DNA of 64,000 bases from Cryobacterium sp. Y11 (GCF_002929535.1 NZ_PJJO01000048.1:16788-80787); one strand, 5' to 3'. Counted from the first letter of the stretch, positions 44,160 through 52,834 are shown. The notes: generated by a model not told the origin, from the sequence alone. Numbers and translations: made by a program.

Positions 44160-44692
44160 ATCAAATTGTGTCCGTTGACGTCCGCCTCCTCGCCGAATGC
44201 GACGACCGGGACCGGCGCTCCTCCGTCCGCCGCGGGAAACCCCTCTGCCTCATCGGCGACTCCGGCACGGGGAAGTCCCACCTCCTCATCGGGCTCGGCA
44301 CCGCTGCGGCCGAGAAGGGGTTCCGGGTGAAATACACCCTCGCCCCGAGGCTTGTGAACGAGCTCGTGGAAGCCGCGGACGAGAAGAACCTCGCTCGCAC
44401 CATCGCCCGCTACGGCAGCGTCGACCTCCTCATGATCGACGAGCTCGGATACATGGAATTGGACCGCCGCGGCGCCGAGCTGCTCTTCCAGATTCTGACT
44501 GAGAGGGAGGAGAACAACTCCATCGCGATCGCCTCGAAACGAGTCCTTCTCCGGCTGGACGAAGACCTTCACCGACCCCAGACTGTGTGCTGCGATCGTG
44601 GACCGCCTCACGTTCAACGGCACCATCATCGAAACGGGACCGACTCCTACCGACTCGCCCACACCCGCCAGCAGCGGAGCAACAGCCTCTGA
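44160..44692 (+). mobile_element. IS21-family IstB remnant
   Basis: One frame reads 'VDVRLLAECDDRDRRSSVR' then, after an apparent internal deletion, 'RRGKPLCLIGDSGTGKSHLLIG' (Walker A) and 'DLLMIDELGYMELDRRGAEL', the IstB ATPase. Near 44540 the reading shifts to another frame ('[22 protein letters not shown]') and returns at the end ('[13 protein letters not shown]'). No istA is present. Dead. Confidence 0.85.
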
Positions 44693-44728
44693 TCTGAGAA
44701 GAAGTTGGCGGGTACATCAGTAACGAGA

Positions 44729-45331
44729 CTATTTACAGATGTTGGAATTGGTAGAGGTCGCGACCAATTCCTTCAACCCAGTAATCGATCCATCCGAAAC
44801 GAGAGCACCGCCGTCCGAGACGCTATAAGCCGCTTGGGTCGGATTTAGCGGGCTGGCTGGTACGGCATTCGGCCACACGTCGAGGAAGACAACACTTTGG
44901 CTACTGCGGCCAAAATCGAAAAAGTCCGCCTCATAGATCACGTCTTCCAGGACGCCTCCGGGCTGCCCGACCTCAAGCTCTGATCCAGGTTTAATGTCCC
45001 CCTTGAACACTGCATCCACGCGGACGGTAGTGATCGTTTGAACGATAAGCACGGGCGTCGGCTTACCTCCCCCAGCTGAGTCATCAACGCCCAAACTGGG
45101 GTTCTCCACCTCCGTGTCCCCAGCAGGTCCCGCGACATCGACCTCCCGGACGTCGCTGCCGAGCGGCGACACGAGAGCCACGATCTCCGCCTCATTGCAC
45201 AGATCCTCCACGCTCGAGTAAGACGGGTAATCACCCGCATACTCCACAACTTCTGGAGTATCGGTACTGCTGCAAGCCGTCAGCCCCACTGCGGCACACA
45301 TGATCATCAAAACCGGAGCGATCCTTTGCAT
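44729..45331 (-). CDS. Lipoprotein of unknown function
   Basis: 200 residues from ATG 45331. Signal 'MQRIAPVLMIMCAAVGLTAC' with lipobox 'LTAC'. The mature domain ('VEDLCNEAEIVALVSPLGSDV', 'TTVRVDAVFKGDIKPGSELEV', 'QSVVFLDVWP') has the beta-rich character of secreted proteins with an 'F-K-G-x-x-x-G-x-x-x-x-V' strand pattern seen in some surface proteins. It lies 11 bases after the protease-like gene, so the two form an operon. Confidence 0.72.
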   Translation of the reverse strand: MQRIAPVLMIMCAAVGLTACSSTDTPEVVEYAGDYPSYSSVEDLCNEAEIVALVSPLGSDVREVDVAGPAGDTEVENPSLGVDDSAGGGKPTPVLIVQTITTVRVDAVFKGDIKPGSELEVGQPGGVLEDVIYEADFFDFGRSSQSVVFLDVWPNAVPASPLNPTQAAYSVSDGGALVSDGSITGLKELVATSTNSNICK

Positions 45332-45342
45332 AATGACCTGTC

Positions 45343-45900
45343 TCAGAGGTAGTTGTTCGTCTCGTTGATGTCGTAGGTCCGCGGAGACCGCATAATCGTA
45401 GAATTCCGATCGCGGTCCCCACGCATGATTGAGCAGGAGCTGCAAACCGGCGGCTGGTCAGCATTGTAGAAAGCGTGCCCGAACTCATGCACCAAGACCG
45501 CAGTAATGCAGTTCGAAGCATTTGAGCAAGAACTCGAGATCTTCGTAGCGTTCAGATCAATCCTGAAGCTTGTGGAATAACGCGTGTAATACCCGTACCA
45601 GCTAGCGGAATTGGCCCCTGCTGCGACGACATTCCCACCGCCGATCTTCTGGATATCGGCAGGCGTCGGCGTCGCGTTCCAGTTCGCCACGGCCAGGTTC
45701 ATGGCAGGCTGATATGTCGTGTTGTAGCTGTAGCTGTAGCTGTAGTTGTTGATGTATAGGAGACCCGTGCCGAACCCACCTGAGTAGTAAGTGGCCTGGG
45801 CAGGGAGCGCTGTTCCTAGAACCAGGCCACCCGCGGCAAGCACCGCAAGGAACGCACGCTTCCGCCGTGGGCGCCGGTTACTAAGCGAGAACAGATTCAT
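45343..45900 (-). CDS. Small secreted zinc metalloprotease-like protein
   Basis: 185 residues. Signal peptide 'RKRAFLAVLAAGGLVLGTALPAQA' (as AFLAVLAAGGLVLGTALP) with an Ala-x-Ala cleavage site. A Tyr/Asn/Ser-rich region follows, then the zinc motif 'LVHEFGHAFYNAD' (HExxH, with a possible third ligand further on) and 'CSIMRGDRD', which could be a Met-turn. Disulfides likely (CSNASNC, CSSC). This is the plan of secreted metzincin/matrixin-like proteins, shorter than usual. First gene of a two-gene operon. Confidence 0.7.
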   Translation of the reverse strand: MNLFSLSNRRPRRKRAFLAVLAAGGLVLGTALPAQATYYSGGFGTGLLYINNYSYSYSYNTTYQPAMNLAVANWNATPTPADIQKIGGGNVVAAGANSASWYGYYTRYSTSFRIDLNATKISSSCSNASNCITAVLVHEFGHAFYNADQPPVCSSCSIMRGDRDRNSTIMRSPRTYDINETNNYL

Positions 45901-46236
45901 GAAATCTCTCTGTCGCCGACGGCCCCTTGAACCGTTCGAAAACTCATCACCAAGTTGGTGCCTCGGAACCTAGCACGGACTTCGGCACGCTGTCTACGAC
46001 AAATGTTCACGATGCCTCCGCATCCCCGCATTGGGTCAGTAACGAAAGCCACACTTCAAGTGCTCATCAGGGTCCTGCGGCTCTCCCGAGTCGAGGATGT
46101 AGTCGTGACCCCGCTCTCAGACCTCGAGCCAACTGAGGCCGATGCGATTTTTCAGGGTTGCCGATGCTGAGGGTCAAACCGAGGAGGTCGTATACGCCTC
46201 CTTCACAGCCTCATGTGGGTCCGGCTTAGATTGCCC
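45901..46236. other. No gene recognised
   Basis: About 335 bases upstream of the protease-like gene. A short plus-strand stretch (about 46012-46168, 'RIGSVTKATLQVLIRVLRL') recalls the start of a helix-turn-helix regulator but ends early. A minus-strand frame 46174-46470 is not trusted because a repeat site runs through it. Confidence 0.35.
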
Positions 46237-46242
46237 CAGTGG

Positions 46243-46270
46243 GTCCCATTGGGGTTGACATAGCGATCGA
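46243..46270 (+). repeat. Cassette-boundary site 14 (degenerate)
   Basis: GTCCCATTGGGGTTGAC, close to site 10. A right-half-like GGGTCCGGCTTAG precedes it at about 46217. Confidence 0.45.
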
Positions 46271-46666
46271 GTGGCACCTGGTGTTTTCTGGTCACGATAA
46301 ACGCACCCTGTCCCCAGTGAGAACTTGCTGATTGTGAGCTGTGCACCGTAGCCCCATATTAACCCAAGAGGCCCTGAGTGTTCTAGAAGACATGAATATC
46401 CTTCGTCGGGGACGTAGATGAAATTGTCAGGGCTACCATTTGCCGTCATCGGGCAGACAGACAACCGCAACTATTTGCTTTTGGACTCCGGCCATCACCA
46501 CGGTATCGGACACGTGTTGTGTCGATGATCCACCCCGGCGGCGTCACGGAGCGGCTGCCCACATCGGGCAACCGGTTCGACGGATGAGGAAGCCCGAGAA
46601 GCAGGAGACGTCGTGGGGAAGCATCGCTTTGGTCCTGTCCACACAGCCGACTCGCTGGCACACGTC

Positions 46667-46694
46667 GTCCCGCAAGGGGTTCCCTGACTGGGAC
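46667..46694 (+). repeat. Cassette-boundary site 15
   Basis: 28 bp with outer arms GTCCC...GGGAC: GTCCCGCAAGGGGTTCC then CTGACTGGGAC. Confidence 0.75.
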
Positions 46695-46769
46695 TGGAAA
46701 GCGCGCTGGATGACGCGGATGTGCCGATCGCGGACTAGCGTTTCAGACAGTTCCCGCTGCTCGTCCCCT

Positions 46770-47711
46770 TCATTTTGTAGTCGACACTCGTGACTCTTGG
46801 CGGTTGGGTGGGTTGACGTTGAGGCGGTGCCTTTGCTCGAGGGAGCGGCCCCACGTTGTTCCGGCGAGGATAAGGGCGATACCGAAATATCCGGCGGGGG
46901 CCACGCTGTCGTGAGCGATCATGATTCCGACGATTGCGGCCCAGATTGGCTCGGTTCCGAGGAGGAGGCTGACTCTGGATGGCGATGTGCGCCGGACCGC
47001 CCAGGTCTGTACGAGAAAAGCGAAAACTGTGCAGGCGAGTACGAGGTAGAGGAAGAGAACCGCACGTCCGGGGTCGAGCTGGGCAAGGAAGTGCGGGATC
47101 GAGTCGCCGTAGAACAGTGACGTCGCCGAGAAGAGCGTCGCGCAGGTGGCCAGTTGCACCGTGGTGAGGTGAAGCGAGTCCATCGGTCTGTTGATCGTGA
47201 GTTTGAACATCGTGGTGACGTGGACGGCGCGAACGATTGCCGCAACGAGGATGAGTAGGTCGCCAAGGCTCGGAGTTTGGAATGCGCCGTTGCCGGCGAG
47301 AAGTGCGACTCCAGTGATGGCAATCATGGCGGCGAAGAAAAACTTGCCGGGCAGCCGTCGACCGGATAACGCGGAATCGAGAATTGGGGTGAAGACGATC
47401 GTCAGGCTGATGATGAGTCCGGCATTTGTGGCTGACGTATGGGCTATCCCGAAAGTTTCGAAGGCAAACACAGCAGCCAACACAATCCCGAGGATCACCC
47501 CCACCCGCAGCTCTGCTGCGGTTACACGGTTCCGCCTGGCGGCCACGATTGCCGCCATGATGGCGGCGGCGAGCGTCATGCGTAGCGCGAGGAGTGCCAC
47601 CACGGAATTTGGCGTGACCAGTTCTTTGGCCACGAGGTATGTCGATCCCCACGAGGCGGCGACCAGGAGTAGGAGCAGGTCGACACGGAATCGGCTGAGT
47701 AGAACAGTCAT
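46770..47711 (-). CDS. DMT-superfamily (EamA) transporter
   Basis: 313 residues with about ten transmembrane helices in two EamA repeats ('WGSTYLVAKELVTPNSVVALLALR' near the start; 'GTEPIWAAIVGIMIAHDSVAP' near the end, with the conserved E-P of the second repeat). It exports or imports a small metabolite. Divergent from a LysR regulator 72 bp away, which presumably controls it. Both are bounded by repeat sites, so they form a two-gene cassette. Confidence 0.88.
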   Translation of the reverse strand: MTVLLSRFRVDLLLLLVAASWGSTYLVAKELVTPNSVVALLALRMTLAAAIMAAIVAARRNRVTAAELRVGVILGIVLAAVFAFETFGIAHTSATNAGLIISLTIVFTPILDSALSGRRLPGKFFFAAMIAITGVALLAGNGAFQTPSLGDLLILVAAIVRAVHVTTMFKLTINRPMDSLHLTTVQLATCATLFSATSLFYGDSIPHFLAQLDPGRAVLFLYLVLACTVFAFLVQTWAVRRTSPSRVSLLLGTEPIWAAIVGIMIAHDSVAPAGYFGIALILAGTTWGRSLEQRHRLNVNPPNRQESRVSTTK

Positions 47712-47783
47712 TCCTCCATCGTCCGGTTGGACCTCGCGTAAGACAAGAAAGGAGTTTTGTGACGAATGGTTTAGTTTGAACTT

Positions 47784-48701
47784 ATGGAACTGGGTCAGCT
47801 TCGCGCATTGAGAGAGTGTGGCGACCGGGGCAGTATTGCCGCCGTCGCTGCGGCGCTATACGTCACGCCGTCGTCGGTCTCGCAACAGATCAGTGCCTTG
47901 CAACGTCATTCGGCCGCCCCGTTGACGTTCAGGGACGGACGGCGGACGGCACTCACCGATGCCGGGCGCGCCCTGGCTGTGGCAGCGATCGATGTGGAAG
48001 TGGCGCTCGAACGCGCCGGACAGGCAGTAGCACGCTTTCAGGGCGACCCGTTGGGCACCGTTTCAGTGGCGGCCTTCCACAGTGCGGGCCTGGCGGTCTT
48101 CGGTCCGCTGATCACCGCCTTGAACAGCTCCGATCAGCCTGACGTCCGACTGAGCGATTTCGACGTGGCCCAGGAAAATTTCCCCCCTCTCACGGCCGAA
48201 CATGATCTCGTCCTCGCGCACCGGCTGGTCGGCAGCCCGTCATGGCCAGGGTCCGTGCGTGTGGAACCTCTCTTGTTCGAGCCTCTGGACATTGCCGTCC
48301 GGCGCGATCACCGACTAGCAGCGAAAGTTGCGATCGAACCCGCGGATCTCCACGACGAGGCATGGGTGGCAGTGCAGGAAGGCTTCCCGCTCGAGCAAGC
48401 TATCACCGTGATTGCGGGCATCGGCGGCAGCGAAGCACGCATCCTGCACCGCATCAACGAGTTCCTCGTTGCTGCCGCTGTTGTCGAAGCCAGCGGCTGC
48501 ATCGCCCTGATGCCACGGTACACAACCGACATCCGGGACCACCCGGACCTCGTCCTGCGTCCGCTCGCCCATCCCGGGCTGGGCCGGCACATCGACTGCC
48601 TCGCTCGACCCGAAACACTCGAGCGAAACAACGTGAAGGCAGTCCTCTCGCAGATCAGGACGATCGCCATGAGCCTCACCCGGCGGCCGCCTACCGTGTA
48701 G
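47784..48701 (+). CDS. LysR-family transcriptional regulator
   Basis: 305 residues. N-terminal winged helix 'LGQLRALRECGDRGSIAAVAAALYV' with 'TPSSVSQQISALQRH', followed by the substrate-binding domain ('GTVSVAAFHSAGLAVFGPLI', 'EPLDIAVRRDHRLA', 'VPALMPRY'-like). Linked head-to-head to the DMT transporter. The inducer is unknown. Confidence 0.9.
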   Translation: MELGQLRALRECGDRGSIAAVAAALYVTPSSVSQQISALQRHSAAPLTFRDGRRTALTDAGRALAVAAIDVEVALERAGQAVARFQGDPLGTVSVAAFHSAGLAVFGPLITALNSSDQPDVRLSDFDVAQENFPPLTAEHDLVLAHRLVGSPSWPGSVRVEPLLFEPLDIAVRRDHRLAAKVAIEPADLHDEAWVAVQEGFPLEQAITVIAGIGGSEARILHRINEFLVAAAVVEASGCIALMPRYTTDIRDHPDLVLRPLAHPGLGRHIDCLARPETLERNNVKAVLSQIRTIAMSLTRRPPTV

Positions 48702-48725
48702 CCGGATACGTCTTCAATCTCGGGC

Positions 48726-48753
48726 GTCCCGCAGAGGGTTCGTCTTACGGAAC
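48726..48753 (+). repeat. Cassette-boundary site 16
   Basis: 28 bp GTCCCGCAGAGGGTTCG...CTTACGGAAC. The TTA at 48745 is the stop codon (TAA) of the minus-strand hydrolase. Confidence 0.78.
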
Positions 48754-49401
48754 GATCACGGGACTCGAAGCGAGTAGAGTTCGGGACTGCCCAAATTCCT
48801 CCGGCTTAAGCCATTCGAGAAGTGGGGTCTGGATGATCGCGGCCAGCTGCTCGTAGCCGGCGGCGTCCGGATGATAGCCATCGCCCTCACGGACTTGGCG
48901 TCGCCAGACGGTGTTTGCAACTGTGCCGTCGAAACAGTCGAGATACGAAATTCCAAGTTCTATTGATTCATTCTGAAGGGCATTGCTGAGGTCTGAAATT
49001 CGCTCGTTCTGGTCGTCATCGTCGACAGCAGGCGGTCCGATGAACATCAACTCGGTAAGGCCACTGTCGACGCTAACGCTGCGAAGCGCAGCCACGCTGT
49101 CCACCCGGCTAACGCGCCTGTGCTCGTCTTCCACAGCCGTATCATTCACGCCGTATGAAACAACGATCCGCGGGAAGTCGGCGTCCGCGAGCCGTGGCGT
49201 GACTTCTCGCGGCAGCCGTTCGCAGATGAGAAGCGAAGTGTCGCGTCGAACGCCAAGGTTATATGTCGTCAATGGTAATCCGCGTCGGTGGGACTCATTA
49301 GCGATTCGACCAACCCACCCGAGACCGGTGGAGTCGCCGAGGCCAGCGACGAAGGAATCACCGACGAAACACACACGCACATCACAACTGGAAGTAGGCA
49401 T
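48745..49401 (-). CDS. SGNH/GDSL-family hydrolase
   Basis: 218 residues from ATG 49401 (the frame is open to 49500). Block I 'VCFVGDSFVAGLGD' (catalytic Ser in GDS), block III 'VVSYGVNDTAVED' (GxND) and block V 'DGYHPDAAGYEQLA' (D-x-x-H) are all present. An esterase or lipase-like enzyme, cytoplasmic as no signal is seen. The stop lies in the repeat site. Divergent from the arginase-like gene. Confidence 0.88.
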   Translation of the reverse strand: MPTSSCDVRVCFVGDSFVAGLGDSTGLGWVGRIANESHRRGLPLTTYNLGVRRDTSLLICERLPREVTPRLADADFPRIVVSYGVNDTAVEDEHRRVSRVDSVAALRSVSVDSGLTELMFIGPPAVDDDDQNERISDLSNALQNESIELGISYLDCFDGTVANTVWRRQVREGDGYHPDAAGYEQLAAIIQTPLLEWLKPEEFGQSRTLLASSPVIVP

Positions 49402-49502
49402 GACTTCAGTGTAGGAACCGTGCAAAATTCGTGCGCACATCGCATGCGGTAGCGTCGGGTCCACGTCCGCATCTGAGTGTGCTCGAATGGAATGGGTCAA
49501 AC

Positions 49503-50315
49503 ATGAGCCATAGTGTCCTCGTTTTTACCGGGCGCATCGGCGATCACAATGACCGAGGGATGAAGGGTGCTGCCGTCGTGGGAGCTGCCCTCGGCCGGCG
49601 GCTAGGGATTGAGCCGACTGTCATCGGGCATCCCGAACCTGCTCTTAACGGGAATTGGGACGTCGAGTTGGCCGCGGCACTACCGGGGCTCAAGTCCTTA
49701 CAAGCGGCTCACAGCGCCGCATTAAGTCTGGGTGGCAGTCCGGTCTTCGCCTGGCCGCGGTGCGCCGCGGCTATCGCCACTCTCCCCAACGTTGCCGCAC
49801 AACACCCTGACGCCATCGTCGTGTGGTTTGATGCCCATGCGGACCTCAACACTCCGGAGAACACCACCACTGGCTACCTTGGAGGGCTGGCCCTGAGCGC
49901 GTCCCTCGGCTGGTGGGATTCTGGACTTGGAGCCGGCCTCGACGCCCGAAACGTAGTTCTTGGAGGGACTCGCGATCTGGATCCAGCGGAGCAGGCGCAC
50001 GTCGACGGGGGCACGATCTCCCTAGCGGCAGGGCCCGACATGCTTAGCGATCTAGATCGGCTCATTTCGGACCGGCCGATCTATTTCCATCTCGATTGCG
50101 ACGTGCTCGATCCCGGGATCATGCCAACTGACTACAGCGTGCCTCGTGGTCTAACGCTCGATGATCTCACTGCCGTCGCCACACGCCTCGCTCAGAACCC
50201 TATTATTGGCGTCGAAATTGGTGAATTCGAGGACCACGGCGATGCGGAGCTTGCCCGCTCTCAGGCAGAGCGCCTTGTCTACGCACTTGGCCCGCTACTA
50301 AGCACCAATCGCTGA
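49503..50315 (+). CDS. Arginase/agmatinase-like protein with altered metal site
   Basis: 270 residues from ATG 49503. Two of the three ureohydrolase metal motifs are intact: 'WFDAHADLNTPE' (DAHxD) and 'HLDCDVLDPGIMP' (DxDxxDP). The first motif, normally GGDHS, reads 'GGSPVFAW', so the metal-A histidine is missing, and the later 'GNxHG' region reads 'GYLGGLA'. It may use a different metal arrangement, be a different amidinohydrolase-like enzyme, or be inactive. Flanked by repeat sites. Confidence 0.8.
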   Translation: MSHSVLVFTGRIGDHNDRGMKGAAVVGAALGRRLGIEPTVIGHPEPALNGNWDVELAAALPGLKSLQAAHSAALSLGGSPVFAWPRCAAAIATLPNVAAQHPDAIVVWFDAHADLNTPENTTTGYLGGLALSASLGWWDSGLGAGLDARNVVLGGTRDLDPAEQAHVDGGTISLAAGPDMLSDLDRLISDRPIYFHLDCDVLDPGIMPTDYSVPRGLTLDDLTAVATRLAQNPIIGVEIGEFEDHGDAELARSQAERLVYALGPLLSTNR

Positions 50316-50328
50316 CGACCGATACGCC

Positions 50329-50356
50329 GTCCCGTAGAGGGTTCTGCTTCTGATGG
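50329..50356 (+). repeat. Cassette-boundary site 17
   Basis: GTCCCGTAGAGGGTTC, right half poorly kept, 14 bases after the arginase-like stop. Confidence 0.7.
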
Positions 50357-50545
50357 TCACAAAACTTCAGCCTGCGGAATGTCCCACAGCTTGTTGGACA
50401 ATTGCGCGACGGCTCGACAGGCACGCCGACAGTACGTTTCTTCTGACCGTTCCCGCTGACCATTGGTGACTGATAAGCGGGCCGGATCAATACTTCGAGT
50501 AGTGCCGAGCAGCCCGTTTGATACCCGGGATGAGAGAGTTAGGGC

Positions 50546-50761
50546 ATGAACTCATCGACAGAAGCCGGCCAGGAAATCGAGAACTCAAGCGGTCGTTCGG
50601 TCACCTACTTGGCCGTGGTTTCGATTGTGTGTCTCCTTTCTGGCCTTCCAACTATGGTTCTGGAGGCCGGAACGGGGCACATTGGTGCCGTGCTCACAAT
50701 TTCCGGCGTGATATTCCTCTCGACCTATGAGGTCATCCGAGCGAGGTCTGTCCACTTGTAG
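50546..50761 (+). CDS. Small membrane protein, 2 TM
   Basis: 71 residues: a polar start 'MNSSTEAGQEIENSSGRS', helix 'VTYLAVVSIVCLLSGLPTMV', then 'GAVLTISGVIFLSTYEVI' and a basic end. No family recognised. Confidence 0.5.
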   Translation: MNSSTEAGQEIENSSGRSVTYLAVVSIVCLLSGLPTMVLEAGTGHIGAVLTISGVIFLSTYEVIRARSVHL

Positions 50762-50854
50762 AGTTCATCTACTTGATACGGGAACAGCAGTCGGCTCGCG
50801 AGCATATGAAGACCGATGCGTCTTCCTCGGAGGCACCCCGCTGTCAGGGAACAT

Positions 50855-50950
50855 GGCCACGCGAGGTTCCCGCTGCGGGCGACTTGCTCAACGAATCGAC
50901 TTGAGCGGAACCACGCTTCAACGCGCCCGTTGGTCGTTCGTCTTGCGGGG
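50855..50950 (+). repeat. Cassette-boundary site 18 (96-bp composite)
   Basis: Left half with GCGAGGTTCCCGCTGCGGGC and right half with GTCGTTCGTCTTGCGGGG. The interior 'AATCGACTTGAGCGGAA' is shared with site 5. Confidence 0.78.
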
Positions 50951-51085
50951 TGAGCGCGGTTGGCCTGGGCCTGCGATGGGACCACAAACTGGACCCTTGA
51001 TCAGGGCCTTTTACGGTGGTGCTGATCCTTGCACGCCGATCGTGGGCATTTGTGCGCTGGTGATCCATGGGGCTAGCCTGAGGCC

Positions 51086-51241
51086 ATGTTTACACTCGCA
51101 ACTATCCAGACGGGCATCATCGGAAACGTCGCCACGAGCGGTTATGTTCTGGGCGGTCTCGTAGTCCTCGGTCTTGTTGGGGTCCTCTTTCTTGGGTTGC
51201 GCCTCTTTCGAGGAAAGACAAACCACGGCCAAACAAAGTAG
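51086..51241 (+). CDS. Very small membrane protein (51 residues)
   Basis: ATG 51086 opens a 51-residue frame: 'MFTLATIQTGIIGNVATSG', one long hydrophobic helix 'YVLGGLVVLGLVGVLFLGL', and a basic tail 'RLFRGKTNHGQTK'. Size and layout resemble small single-helix virion or toxin-like proteins. No ribosome site stands out (AGGCC before ATG). A cassette site lies on each side at some distance. Confidence 0.45.
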   Translation: MFTLATIQTGIIGNVATSGYVLGGLVVLGLVGVLFLGLRLFRGKTNHGQTK

Positions 51242-51626
51242 TTCTCGCGGCAAAATTGACCGTAACGCCGACCGCGCCGACCGGTGGCGGTCAGGTGGCG
51301 ACCGTTCGCATTAGGCCGGGTGGGTCTGTGCATTCATGATTTACGCGCCGGCTGAGTCGCAGCGTGTGAGTCGGGCCTCGCTGCTACCGTAGCCATCGCT
51401 GCGTTCTTGTCGCTTCTGTCGATCGCTGGCGTGTCCGATATAAGTTTCGCAGGAATATCGGTGCTAGCTGCCGTGTCCGACGCGCTCACTTGGGGTGGAA
51501 TTCGCGCGATCCAGCGCACATCCAACACGTCACCTTCCGTCACGGAAGTTTGATTCCTCGAACCGCTCTGCGATCCAGCCGACCAATCTCTGACGTCTCC
51601 AATGCACATCCGTTAGGTCCAAGCAT
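51242..51626. other. No intact gene
   Basis: About 385 bases. A plus-strand frame (about 51385-51553) reads 'AFLSLLSIAGVSDISFAG' and on, hydrophobic and protein-like, but has no start codon and a stop upstream; it may be an eroded small membrane gene. Confidence 0.35.
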
Positions 51627-51654
51627 GACCCGCATGGGGTTGGTCTTGAGGGAC
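51627..51654 (+). repeat. Cassette-boundary site 19
   Basis: 28 bp GACCCGCATGGGGTTGG...CTTGAGGGAC. Confidence 0.65.
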
Positions 51655-51728
51655 GCGCTACGCCCTGATTCCGGTGAGCGGGAGGTACTCGTCAAGCCGA
51701 GAGTGCTTCCGTAGGGGATACTGCATTT

Positions 51729-51944
51729 ATGGGGAAGAGAAAAGAATCGCTCGCTTGGTGGTCAGTTATTGCGATCGCGGTCCCCGCCATGGGGTTTGGC
51801 GTATTTTTACTCGCACAGGCCTCGTCCATGCAGACCTTGGTGGGCGGAGGCGTTCTCGTCCTCATCGCACTGACCGCAGTTTTCAATGCAGTGCTGAGTC
51901 TGCGGAAGCTATCGCGACCGACCGGGTGGCGTTCTGCCCCGTGA
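51729..51944 (+). CDS. Small membrane protein, 2 TM
   Basis: 71 residues 'MGKRKESLAWWSVIAIAVPA...' with two helices (about 10-28 and 36-56) and a basic end 'LRKLSRPTGWRSAP'. Its stop overlaps the GTG start of the DJ-1 gene (GTGA), so they share a transcript. Confidence 0.55.
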   Translation: MGKRKESLAWWSVIAIAVPAMGFGVFLLAQASSMQTLVGGGVLVLIALTAVFNAVLSLRKLSRPTGWRSAP

Positions 51945-52606
51945 TAAAACCAGATACGGCTAACCGCTCGAGCTGTTTAGGTGACCGGGATGAATCTCAC
52001 CGGCGTGTCTCGATCGTCCTCTTCGACGGGTTCGAGCTACTCGACGTCTTTGGCCCGGTAGGCCTACTTGGAATGCTGTCGCAGGCGTTTTCTGTCGAAT
52101 TGGTCGGCCCCGCTTCAGGGCTTGTGAGGAGCAGTCAGGGTGCCGAGGTCGTGGCGACCGTTGGATATCGTGACGCGAAACGTCCCGACATTGTTCTTGT
52201 TCCTGGAGGACGAGGTACTCGCTCGCTCGTCAACGACGCAGGATTCCTCGAGTGGCTGGCAGCGTGGGCAAGCGAGGCACGACTGGTGACCTCGGTGTGC
52301 ACCGGGGCTGCTGTGCTCGCCGCGGCAGGGCTACTCGATGGGTTTCGAGCGACGACCAATAAGCGCGCGTACGGATGGGCGACGTCGCATGGTTCGTCCG
52401 TCGAATGGGTTGCTCAAGCACGGTGGGTAGAGGACCGCAGTCGATGGACGTCTTCAGGCGTCGCGGCAGGAATCGACATGACCGCCGCACTGGTCGCGCA
52501 TCTCTTCGGGCCAGAGACTGCTGCGGTGGCCGCTGCCGCTGCCGAGATAGAGATTCACACGGACCCGCACTGGGATCCCTTCGCTGCGGCAAACGGACTG
52601 TTCTGA
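51941..52606 (+). CDS. DJ-1/PfpI-family protein (GATase1-like)
   Basis: 221 residues from GTG 51941 (the open frame reaches back to 51674). 'VSIVLFDGFELLDVFGPVGLL' is the typical start, 'VLVPGGRGTRSLVND' follows, and 'LVTSVCTGAAVLAAAGLLDG' carries the nucleophile Cys in the C-T-G-A elbow. Then 'ATTNKRAYGWATSHG' and 'VAAGIDMTAALVAHLFG', as in transcription-factor-like or isonitrile hydratase-like members. The reaction is not predictable. Confidence 0.87.
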   Translation: MIKPDTANRSSCLGDRDESHRRVSIVLFDGFELLDVFGPVGLLGMLSQAFSVELVGPASGLVRSSQGAEVVATVGYRDAKRPDIVLVPGGRGTRSLVNDAGFLEWLAAWASEARLVTSVCTGAAVLAAAGLLDGFRATTNKRAYGWATSHGSSVEWVAQARWVEDRSRWTSSGVAAGIDMTAALVAHLFGPETAAVAAAAAEIEIHTDPHWDPFAAANGLF

Positions 52607-52614
52607 CCGGAGCA

Positions 52615-52642
52615 GTCCCGTAGGGGGTTCCCCCTACGGGAC
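52615..52642 (+). repeat. Cassette-boundary site 20 (perfect palindrome)
   Basis: 13-bp arms GTCCCGTAGGGGG and CCCCCTACGGGAC around a central TT, 28 bp in all, 8 bases after the DJ-1 stop. It is the most symmetric member and defines the unit length of the family. Confidence 0.9.
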
Positions 52643-52672
52643 GACAGCGGCGGTTCATGTCTGGAACGGCGT

Positions 52673-52834
52673 TCAGCCCCAGGGCGGCGGGACCGAGGCA
52701 CCGCCGCGCAGGGTGACGCTGAGGTTGAGGTCGTCGAGCGTGATGCCGAAGCGGTCGGCGATGTCGTTGAGTGTATGGCCTGCGTAGCGGAGGTTTGTGG
52801 CGACTACCAGTGCCGGGCTTCTTCGCACACTCAC
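52673..52834 (-). CDS. Small LysM/HTH-like fragment (53 residues)
   Basis: From GTG 52834: 'VSVRRSPALVVATNLRYAG' then 'HTLNDIADRFGITLDDLNLSV' and 'TLRGGASVPPPWG'. The middle could be a LysM or a helix-turn-helix ('DIADRFGITLDDL'). Probably the tail of a longer lost protein, or a real mini-gene; nothing coherent lies upstream. Confidence 0.35.
   Translation of the reverse strand: MSVRRSPALVVATNLRYAGHTLNDIADRFGITLDDLNLSVTLRGGASVPPPWG

Noticed and set aside
46174..46470. 98-codon minus-strand frame as a gene
   Set aside because: A repeat site (46243-46270) crosses it, it lacks a clear start signal, and its composition is not convincing.
51334..51609. 91-codon minus-strand frame
   Set aside because: No homology or signal; the plus strand looks more protein-like but is also broken.
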